The translations under genes and the position numbers were made by a program. Positions 9,032 to 15,626 of a stretch of 64,000 bases of DNA are shown here, piece after piece. The notes under the pieces were generated by a model. The model was not told the DNA's origin, did not search any database, and was given only the letters and a program-made list of their open reading frames with translations. This DNA is from Pseudobdellovibrionaceae bacterium (lineage in GTDB: Bacteria; Bdellovibrionota; Bdellovibrionia; Bdellovibrionales; Bdellovibrionaceae), in NCBI GenBank assembly GCA_019637955.1, contig JAHBUS010000001.1, positions 682,001 to 746,000 on the forward strand, in the 5' to 3' direction. Numbering within the stretch: position 1 is the first letter of the stretch; each line of letters starts with the position of its first letter.

Positions 9032-9265
9032 ATGTCGCCCGAACAAATGATTGAACGCCTGAAATCGCATTTTCCCAACGCCCAGATCGAGGTCTATGAC
9101 CTGACCGGGACCCAGAACCATTGGGAGGTCGCCGTGGAATCCAGCGCCTTCAAGGGTCAATCGCGCATTCAGCAGCACCAATCGGTGATGGCGGCTTTTG
9201 GGCCCGAGCTGAAAACGGGCGAAGTGCACGCGCTTTCAATCAAAACCAAAGTGAAAGAGGACTAA
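9032..9265 (+). CDS. BolA family protein (IbaG/BolA-like)
   Basis: The 77-residue product begins at the ATG at 9032 and has the BolA fold pattern, with an invariant-type His in RIQQHQSVMAAF and a preceding GQSRI. BolA proteins bind monothiol glutaredoxins and coordinate a [2Fe-2S] cluster together, acting in Fe-S trafficking or iron sensing. The next gene, one base away, encodes exactly that partner, a strong contextual confirmation. A longer in-frame start at 8996 would add an unconserved extension and is not used. Confidence 0.9.
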   Translation: MSPEQMIERLKSHFPNAQIEVYDLTGTQNHWEVAVESSAFKGQSRIQQHQSVMAAFGPELKTGEVHALSIKTKVKED

Positions 9266-9266
9266 G

Positions 9267-9572
9267 ATGGACACCAAAGCACGCATCGAACAAATTCTGA
9301 GCGAAAACCCCGTTGTCTTGTTCATGAAAGGCACGCCCAACTTCCCTCAGTGCGGCTTCTCGGCCCGCGCGACGGCGATTCTTCAAGACCTCGGCGTCAC
9401 CTTCCACTCGGTGAACATCCTCGAAGACCAAGAACTGCGCGAAGGCATCAAGGCCTACGGCAACTGGCCCACGATCCCTCAGCTCTACATCAAAAAGCAG
9501 CTGGTTGGCGGTTCGGACATCATGATGGAGATGTACCAATCGGGCGAACTGCAAGAAGCTCTGAAAAACTAA
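9267..9572 (+). CDS. grxD: monothiol glutaredoxin, Grx4 family
   Basis: The 101-residue protein has the diagnostic CGFS active site (FPQCGFSAR, Cys29), the glutathione-binding WPTIPQLYI and GGSDI motifs, and the normal length of bacterial GrxD. Grx4-type proteins bind a glutathione-ligated [2Fe-2S] cluster and pass it to acceptors or to BolA. It begins one base after the bolA stop with a ribosome site inside the bolA end (GAGGAC), so the two are translated as a pair. A strong terminator follows. Confidence 0.95.
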   Translation: MDTKARIEQILSENPVVLFMKGTPNFPQCGFSARATAILQDLGVTFHSVNILEDQELREGIKAYGNWPTIPQLYIKKQLVGGSDIMMEMYQSGELQEALKN

Positions 9573-9606
9573 CGATTCCCGACTTTTTAAAAAGTATCGA
9601 GATCAA

Positions 9607-9640
9607 AACAAAAAGGCCCTCAAGGGGCCTTTTGTTTTTT
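9607..9640. terminator. bidirectional terminator between grxD and the vWA gene
   Basis: The hairpin AAAGGCCC-TCAA-GGGGCCTTT is followed by TTGTTTTTT on the plus strand and by TTTTTGTTTT on the minus strand. It separates the convergent ends at 9572 and 9665. Confidence 0.88.
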
Positions 9641-9664
9641 GGAGTGTCTTTTTTTCCGAAGGTC

Positions 9665-10672
9665 TTAGCTTCCGCTGGGGAAGGTCGCGGCTTCGTAGTA
9701 CACGTTCACTTTGGTGCCGTTCGGCTGAACCGACCACTCGATCTCGTCGCCCAGAATGAGAGCGTTGCGAGCGGGATCAAAGATCCAACCTTTTTTGTAA
9801 TCTTGCGGAATGATCTGCGAACCGAAGCTGACCTGGATCGTCTCGGGGATCGGCGGCCGGCTGAGGTAGATCACGTTTCCGATGAAGCGCACCAGGTCGT
9901 CGGCGATGGTCGAAATGCGATCACCAAACTGCGGATCGCAAAGCGAGAACACGTTTTTTCCCGCGTTCGGCATCATGCCCAAGAAGCTTTCGATCTTGGT
10001 CGGATTGCCTTCGTCGCGCGAGCAGTTGTTCACGCCCGTGGGAACCACGACGCCGTAACCGATGAACTTCTCCTTGCGGCCCTTGAGGCTGAGCATGAAG
10101 TCGAACATGTCTTGCGCGCTCATCGAGCTCTGATCCTCGGCATCCGTGATGAACACAACGGCCAAGTGAGCATTGGGTCGGTAGAAACCGGCGTTCTCGC
10201 CCGTCACCAAAGGTGCGCTCAGGGCGGCGCGGATCGGGTCAAAAACCTTTTCGGTCGCCGAGCCATTGGTGCCCACGCGCAGGGCGCGCGAAAGAACCTG
10301 AATCAAGTTGGGCGTTGAGCGTTCAACGAAGGTGGGCGTTCCCATCAAACGGCCGCAGCAGGGACTGCCGCTCCACCCGCCATCCATCGACGTGTTCACG
10401 ACCCCGATGTGGTAGTCGATGTTGGCGCGTTTGGTGAACGCGGCCAAGAAGCGGTCGATGTTGCGGATCAAGTTCGTTTGGTGGGTCGACATACTTCCGG
10501 AGTCGTCGACCACGAACAGAATGTCGACCTGGGGATCGAAGACTTCGGTGCCCCCGTCCGTATCGACCTTCTCGTTCTGATCGTTCGGCTTGGGAATCAA
10601 GTGGTTCGCCTCGGGCGAGCACGCGCCCAGGGCCAAGAATCCAAAAACCAAAACCGATAGCAGGCGTTTCAT
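9665..10672 (-). CDS. vWA-domain lipoprotein of the gliding-type operon
   Basis: The ATG at 10672 follows GAGGTG and gives 335 residues with a lipoprotein signal (LGAC, Cys18). A von Willebrand A domain begins near residue 48; its MIDAS metal site is visible as DDSGS (56-60), with later conserved strands such as AVVFITDAED. vWA domains bind protein ligands through a divalent cation, so this is probably an envelope-anchored adhesion or assembly subunit. It is the last gene of the 20351-to-9665 operon, starting two bases after the preceding stop. A pair of cysteines in GSPCCG is notable. Its exact partner is unknown. Confidence 0.87.
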   Translation of the reverse strand: MKRLLSVLVFGFLALGACSPEANHLIPKPNDQNEKVDTDGGTEVFDPQVDILFVVDDSGSMSTHQTNLIRNIDRFLAAFTKRANIDYHIGVVNTSMDGGWSGSPCCGRLMGTPTFVERSTPNLIQVLSRALRVGTNGSATEKVFDPIRAALSAPLVTGENAGFYRPNAHLAVVFITDAEDQSSMSAQDMFDFMLSLKGRKEKFIGYGVVVPTGVNNCSRDEGNPTKIESFLGMMPNAGKNVFSLCDPQFGDRISTIADDLVRFIGNVIYLSRPPIPETIQVSFGSQIIPQDYKKGWIFDPARNALILGDEIEWSVQPNGTKVNVYYEAATFPSGS

Positions 10673-10674
10673 GA

Positions 10675-12285
10675 TCACCTCTTCACCTGGCAGGCTTTTT
10701 TAACGTCGACTTTGTAATTCGAAAGTTCGTCAAACCAGACTTCATTGTTCGCCACGGGGAACTTCATGACATCTTGGCTGCTCGAGCCCGTGGTGCCGAC
10801 TTTCACGTCGCCGCCGCCGGTGGCTTTGGCCTTGGCGAGTTTGTCCGCCAAAGATGTTTGCTGAAGAACCTCGGCTTCCACGATGTGCATTTTGGCCAAG
10901 ATCTTACGCGTGTCCTCGACTTCGTTTTTCGCCATCTCTTGAACGCGCGCGAGCGTGGCCGATTTGGCCATGCGGGCACGGCCCATGAGAGACTGCTTCA
11001 AATTCTCGAACGACGCTTGCAATCCGGTTTGCGCCAGCGATTTGGCGTAGAGCTCTTCGGCCACTTTCGCCTCGCGCTCCAGATCGGCTTGAGCTTTTGA
11101 AAGCTCGCGCAGACGCTGATCGCGGGTGATCTGACGGGGCAGACTTTGCGAGTCTTTGCCGAGCTCTTCCCACTTCACTTGACGGGTGCGGACCTCGTTG
11201 ATCACGCGGGTGACCGCGGGAGTCTCGGGCTCTTGCGCGAGTTTTTTCAAAGCCTCGGTGCGGCCTTTGAACTGCTCGGGGAAAGCCTGCAGGCTCTTCA
11301 CGACGCCGGGGTAATCGCAAACTTTGAGCTGCGCAAGCGCGCGCACGAAGTAGCTTTCTGCACCCACTTGACCTTTGAACACGGGGTTCACCAGGGTCTG
11401 CGTGATTGCGAGCGCGTTTTGCGGCTCACCCTTACGGATGAACGACCACGCGGCCTCCTCTTGAGCGTCCAACCAGTAGTCAGAGCCCTTGGGGATTTTG
11501 TTGTAGTAGCGGATCGAAGCGTCGAAGTAACCGTTCTGGAACAAGAGGCGCGCGGCCGTCAGGTTCAAAAGGTCTTGCGACACGGGGCTGTTCTTGGTTT
11601 TCAAGAGAGCGGCCATGATCTTGGCGGCTTGATCGGGCTGATCGCCGAGCGAGTACGCCAAAGCCAAGTTCCACTCAACCAGCGCACGCTCCACCGAGTC
11701 GGTCGGTGCACGTTTCGAGAGGGCCTCGAGATCTTTGATGCCTTGCTTTTGCGTCACCTGACGGGTTTTGGCTTTCACTTCGTAGTTCAGACCGAAGATC
11801 TCGGTCCAAGCGTCGTTCCAGCTCAGGAGCGCGATTTTCCACGCGGGGTGGTTTTCGTTCGCGGCCTCTTTGAACAGGCTGAGCAAATGAAAGTGGATCT
11901 TCTTGGGCTCGCGAGTCGCGAAGAGCTCTTCAAGACCGGTCGTTGTCAGACCGCTTTTGAATTTGAGCAGAGCGCGCAAAGCCTGACCGTTGGCCGAGCG
12001 GTCAAACGCCGTTCCGCCAAAGGCCGATTGGTACTGAAGCAAGCCTTTGTCCCACTGCGCTTGTTCCAAAAGGCGGAAGAACGCGTTTTGTTCCGAGGTG
12101 GGGCGCCCGTCTTGAAGACTGCGAAGCGTGTCGACCAGAAAGCTCTGCTCGCGCGCGGTTTTCACTTCGGCCGCTCCCGCCGACGGCTTGCTGCCGCCGT
12201 CGAGCAGGCTCTCAAGATCTTCGGCCGCAAAAGCCGGAGACGTGAGCGCGAGCGCCGAAGCCAGGTAAAGGGCTCGTTTCATCAT
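10675..12285 (-). CDS. periplasmic TPR-like protein of the gliding-type operon
   Basis: The start at 12285 is chosen because ATG overlaps the upstream TGA (ATGATGA). The 536-residue product then begins with a signal peptide ending PAFAAED. The body is almost entirely helical, with alanine/leucine repeats typical of tetratricopeptide or Sel1-like arrays, including LEQAQWDKGLLQYQ, FQNGYFDASIRYYNKI and EEAAWSFIRKGE. A Lys/Arg/Glu-rich helical segment lies near the C-terminus. In Myxococcus, TPR proteins such as GltE/AglT sit in the periplasm between motor and outer membrane. I infer a similar scaffold role. Confidence 0.86.
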   Translation of the reverse strand: MMKRALYLASALALTSPAFAAEDLESLLDGGSKPSAGAAEVKTAREQSFLVDTLRSLQDGRPTSEQNAFFRLLEQAQWDKGLLQYQSAFGGTAFDRSANGQALRALLKFKSGLTTTGLEELFATREPKKIHFHLLSLFKEAANENHPAWKIALLSWNDAWTEIFGLNYEVKAKTRQVTQKQGIKDLEALSKRAPTDSVERALVEWNLALAYSLGDQPDQAAKIMAALLKTKNSPVSQDLLNLTAARLLFQNGYFDASIRYYNKIPKGSDYWLDAQEEAAWSFIRKGEPQNALAITQTLVNPVFKGQVGAESYFVRALAQLKVCDYPGVVKSLQAFPEQFKGRTEALKKLAQEPETPAVTRVINEVRTRQVKWEELGKDSQSLPRQITRDQRLRELSKAQADLEREAKVAEELYAKSLAQTGLQASFENLKQSLMGRARMAKSATLARVQEMAKNEVEDTRKILAKMHIVEAEVLQQTSLADKLAKAKATGGGDVKVGTTGSSSQDVMKFPVANNEVWFDELSNYKVDVKKACQVKR

Positions 12286-13034
12286 AGCAACCATCCCATT
12301 TGCACCGAGGCCAGTGCGAGGTCCAAGTTGATCGGGCCGTTGAAATAAGACGCTTCGTAGCGCTGGTACGCCATCTCGAGGCGCGTGCTGAACCGAGGGG
12401 TGAACCAAAGGCCCACGCCGCCGCCGCCAGTGTACGTCGAGGTCGAACCCGAGCTCAATTGAACTTGGCCCGCACCGAGCATCACGTAAGCATCGAACTG
12501 CACGACCGAAGAATCCAGCCAGTTGATTTTACCGTAGATCGGCGACCAGTTGACCAAGGCGAGCGCCTCGCTCTTGGGGTAGTTGATCTCGGGGATCACG
12601 GCCGACGGGTTGTTCGGATCTTTGAGGTACTCTTGGTAAGCGCGCTCGGTCATCGCCTCGCCTTCGGGAGTCAGGCGGTTGTACGACGACTTGTATTTGG
12701 CACCGAACGCCCAGCGGGGCGTGAGGTGGTAGTACACGTTGAGGCCCAAGTTCTGCGTGCGCACATACGTGTCGCCGCCAAAAGTGCCGGCGAATTCGGG
12801 CGCGATCTCAAAACGATTGCGAAGGCTCACGGTGCGCGACTGCACCACGGTGGTTTCGACTTCGGGGTTCAGGGCCTGCGCTTTTTCGAGCAGGATCTTA
12901 TTTCCGCCGAGACCGTCGAAATCATCTTCCGACGCGATGGCTGCGGCAGGTGCGGGCGCCGCGCTCTGAGTCTCAGGAGCCGCCAGGGCCAGGCTCGACA
13001 ACAGGGACAAAGTCAGCAAGAGAGATTTGTTCAT
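12282..13034 (-). CDS. outer-membrane beta-barrel protein of the gliding-type operon
   Basis: The 250-residue product has a signal peptide (residues 1-18, ending LALAAP), an Ala/Pro stretch, then alternating amphipathic strands with aromatic girdles such as YVRTQNLGLNVYYHL, WAFGAKYKSSY and FSTRLEMAYQRYEA, and a C-terminal strand. This is the pattern of a small barrel like those encoded with AgmX/PglI proteins; GltA, GltB and GltH of Myxococcus are barrels of this kind. The ATG at 13034 directly abuts the preceding TAA, and GGATCC acts as the likely ribosome site. Confidence 0.85.
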   Translation of the reverse strand: MNKSLLLTLSLLSSLALAAPETQSAAPAPAAAIASEDDFDGLGGNKILLEKAQALNPEVETTVVQSRTVSLRNRFEIAPEFAGTFGGDTYVRTQNLGLNVYYHLTPRWAFGAKYKSSYNRLTPEGEAMTERAYQEYLKDPNNPSAVIPEINYPKSEALALVNWSPIYGKINWLDSSVVQFDAYVMLGAGQVQLSSGSTSTYTGGGGVGLWFTPRFSTRLEMAYQRYEASYFNGPINLDLALASVQMGWLL

Positions 13035-14234
13035 TTAGTTGGATCCTTTCACGGGTGTCGGCGAAGGAGTGGGGGCCGGGAGCGCTTTGACTTTCACGCG
13101 CAGGGTGAACATGCGAGTCGACGTTTGGGTGTCCGAACGATCGGAGTTGCGGCCGGTGGCGTTCAGGTTCCAAGCGAAGTTCTGCTCACTCGCGGTTCCC
13201 GTGGGAACCCAGCGAAGCGCGCAGCTCAAAACACCGGGACGGGCCGCTTGGCAGCGGATATCGGCGCCTGCGGGGAGCGTGCTAGCGAGCTGCACGTCGA
13301 TCATCGCCTCGCCTTTTTCGTCAAAGACGAGAAAGGGAACGACGTTTTCTTGACCGGGCGTGAGCTCGGCGGTCTCAACCCAAGAGATATTGAGGTTCGA
13401 GAGCTTCGTGTAAACTTTGGTTGAGAAGTTCGCATCGACGCTCGATTGATTGAAGCGGTTCACCGCACGCAAGCGGAAGCCCGCCATGTCCGACCCTGAG
13501 GTGAACTCGGTGTTGTTCAGACGGACCGTCACGCGGTAGGTCCACTCTTTTTTAATCGGGTCATTCGAAGACACCTGCACGATCGTGTAGGGCGCCAGCG
13601 ACTTGGTGTTGAGCACCGTCGGCGGGAAGATCAAAAGCGAAGGTCCGTCACCCACGTCCGAACCACCATCGGGATCGTAGACAACCACGTTGAGCGAGGT
13701 GTCCGCGCCTTCACGCACCAGCGCGTTCGGGCTGGTGTTGGTCACCGACTTCACTTCGGGCAAAGACATTTTGCGGTGAACGATCACGTTCACTTCGGTC
13801 TGTCCCAAAAGTTGAGGGCGGTCGGGATTGGCGGGTGTGGCGATACTGTGAATCACCAAACGCATTTCGCGGTAAGTGCCATCAAAGACCGTCCCTTTGG
13901 GCGGCATCCACTTCATGACGCCGGTCGCGGGGTCGAACGTCGCCCCGGGAAAGGCGTCGATGTTGGCGATAAAGGTTTCTTCCAATTTGTAGCCGGGCTC
14001 GAGCACGGTCACGTTAAACTGCAAAGAGTCTTCGCGGTCTTCCATGAACGAGGCGTTCTGCGGTCCGCGCACCAAAACTTTTTCGGTGGGCTGAGGCTTG
14101 TCCGGCTTTTGCTGCGGCGGAATGCCTTCACGGATGGGATCGGGTTGGCCCGCGAGCGGATCTTGTTCAAATTTGAGCGAGCAGCCCGCTGTCATCAAGC
14201 CCGCGACAACCGCGAGCATCAAAAAGTTTTTCAT
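13035..14234 (-). CDS. lipoprotein with cadherin/Ig-like periplasmic domains
   Basis: The product (399 residues) carries a lipobox MTAGC (Cys18). Repeated patterns such as FNVTVLEPGYKLEE, FDPATGVMKWMPP and LNVVVYDPDGGSD resemble the strands of cadherin-like or putative Ig domains in bacterial surface proteins. The phrase FDPATGVMKWMP is typical of cadherin-like repeats. It ends in a Pro/Ser/Thr tail. It lies between the TonB-like gene (four-base gap) and the barrel gene (no gap), suggesting it bridges the periplasm or is displayed at the outer membrane as part of the same machine. Confidence 0.83.
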   Translation of the reverse strand: MKNFLMLAVVAGLMTAGCSLKFEQDPLAGQPDPIREGIPPQQKPDKPQPTEKVLVRGPQNASFMEDREDSLQFNVTVLEPGYKLEETFIANIDAFPGATFDPATGVMKWMPPKGTVFDGTYREMRLVIHSIATPANPDRPQLLGQTEVNVIVHRKMSLPEVKSVTNTSPNALVREGADTSLNVVVYDPDGGSDVGDGPSLLIFPPTVLNTKSLAPYTIVQVSSNDPIKKEWTYRVTVRLNNTEFTSGSDMAGFRLRAVNRFNQSSVDANFSTKVYTKLSNLNISWVETAELTPGQENVVPFLVFDEKGEAMIDVQLASTLPAGADIRCQAARPGVLSCALRWVPTGTASEQNFAWNLNATGRNSDRSDTQTSTRMFTLRVKVKALPAPTPSPTPVKGSN

Positions 14235-14238
14235 TCAA

Positions 14239-15363
14239 TCACCCCTGTCCTGATCTTCTGAGTGTAAACGGATAGCTCACTTTGACGTCCACGCCGCCAT
14301 CGGGAAGCGGAAACTTCCACGATTTGAGGCGCATGACGATACAATCTTCAACGGTTTTCGCTTTGAGCGTGGTGCTGGCGACCGAAGCCTCTTTCACCAT
14401 GCCATTGCCGCCGATCGTGAAATCGACAGCCACGCGCCCGTTCAAAGTCGCATCGCTTTGCAGACCTTGCTCGTAACAGAAACGAACTTGGCCTTGGTTG
14501 CGGTTGATGACGGCCGCGATTTGATCGCGGTCGAGACCTTTGGCCACGCTGGCCTCCGCGCCCAGCGGAATCGCGCTCACGCCGGTCGAGCCGGTCAGCG
14601 CGAGTTTGCCGTAACCGGCTTCGCCGCCGCCTTTACCTTTGGTTCCATAGCCGCCCGCGCCTTGAACATTCGCGCCCGCACCCAAAGGAGCGGAGACGAT
14701 GCCCTTGGCGTAGAGCGAGGTCTGCGTGCCGCCGCTGCCTTGCGTGCCGCCAAGACCGGGGCCCGCGGTGGTTTGAGCCGCGCCTAAATTCAGGCCGCCG
14801 CGCTGTTTGCTCGAGTTCAAGCTGCCCAGGGCCGAAAGGGCGCCCATGCGTTTGATCGAAGCGGTTTTGGTCGCGGTCTTGTTAACGGCGTCATTGGTGG
14901 CCGTGGCCGTGACGACCGTTTTCGGCGTCGGCGGCTTGACCATGGATTTCACGATTTTGACAACTTGCTGTTGAAGCTCTTCTTCACGCTTGGGCGTCAT
15001 CTCGGCGACATTGCGCAAAGCCCCCAGCAGCGAGAAGACCATCAGACCCAAGATCGCCATCGTGAAGTACAGAACGCGGCGGTCTTCGTCGCGGTCGCCT
15101 TCGTCTTTGACGGTCTCGCCGACATTTTCGATCAGGCTCAGGTGACCAAGCTCACCGACGAGCAAGGGCTTCTTGTTCAAACCGTCGCGACTCAGTTCGC
15201 CGAGCGATTCGAACGCGATTTTCTTTTTCTGGAGCGCCTCGGTGTTGTTGACGAGCTCCAGACGGCGGGTGTCGGCGCGGCGGATGACTTGAACGGGTTC
15301 ACCCGACCAAGCAAACGCGCGCAAGACGCGGCCTTCATTGTCTTGCAGAACGAGTTTTTCCAT
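14239..15363 (-). CDS. AgmX/PglI C-terminal domain protein (TonB-like transducer)
   Basis: A cytoplasmic N-terminal region of about 145 residues precedes a single membrane helix (VLYFTMAILGLMVFSLLGAL). A Lys/Thr/Pro stretch, a Gly/Ala/Thr-rich linker and a C-terminal TonB/TolA-like domain of about 95 residues follow. The C-terminal domain holds the conserved cysteine pair in VRFCYEQGL and VEDCIVMRL and the core GRVAVDFTIGGNG, hallmarks of the AgmX/PglI (GltJ/GltG) family. These proteins couple the TolQ/TolR-type motor to periplasmic and outer-membrane parts. The start overlaps the preceding stop by one base (TAATG). No FHA domain or zinc finger is evident, unlike some relatives. Confidence 0.9.
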   Translation of the reverse strand: MEKLVLQDNEGRVLRAFAWSGEPVQVIRRADTRRLELVNNTEALQKKKIAFESLGELSRDGLNKKPLLVGELGHLSLIENVGETVKDEGDRDEDRRVLYFTMAILGLMVFSLLGALRNVAEMTPKREEELQQQVVKIVKSMVKPPTPKTVVTATATNDAVNKTATKTASIKRMGALSALGSLNSSKQRGGLNLGAAQTTAGPGLGGTQGSGGTQTSLYAKGIVSAPLGAGANVQGAGGYGTKGKGGGEAGYGKLALTGSTGVSAIPLGAEASVAKGLDRDQIAAVINRNQGQVRFCYEQGLQSDATLNGRVAVDFTIGGNGMVKEASVASTTLKAKTVEDCIVMRLKSWKFPLPDGGVDVKVSYPFTLRRSGQG

Positions 15364-15626
15364 TAGTCACGCTCCGCGGAGTTTTCGAGACGGTCTTTAA
15401 AATCGGTGCGAACGCCGATGAGCGCATCGAGAACTTTGTCTTCTTCGACGGTGGTCACCGACTCATCCGAGAAGTGGTACTTCCCTTGAACGAGCAGGTC
15501 TTCGAAGCTGTGCTCGGTCTGCGACGAACCGATCGCGGTTTTGGTTTTCTCTTGAGGAGCGGCCGACGGTGCGGCCACAGCTCCAGCAGAGAACAAAAGC
15601 ATCGAGGCGAGGATCATCTTGATCAT
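15363..15626 (-). CDS. small exported protein of the gliding-type operon
   Basis: The 87-residue product starts at an ATG overlapping the upstream TGA and preceded by AGAGG. It has a signal peptide (ending AVAAPSAA), then an acidic mature part including FEDLLVQGKYHFSDE and VLDALIGVRTDFKDR. No family is recognised. The fixed position between the long TPR gene and the TonB-like gene, with overlaps on both sides, argues for a structural or chaperone role in the same complex rather than an independent function. Confidence 0.78.
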   Translation of the reverse strand: MIKMILASMLLFSAGAVAAPSAAPQEKTKTAIGSSQTEHSFEDLLVQGKYHFSDESVTTVEEDKVLDALIGVRTDFKDRLENSAERD

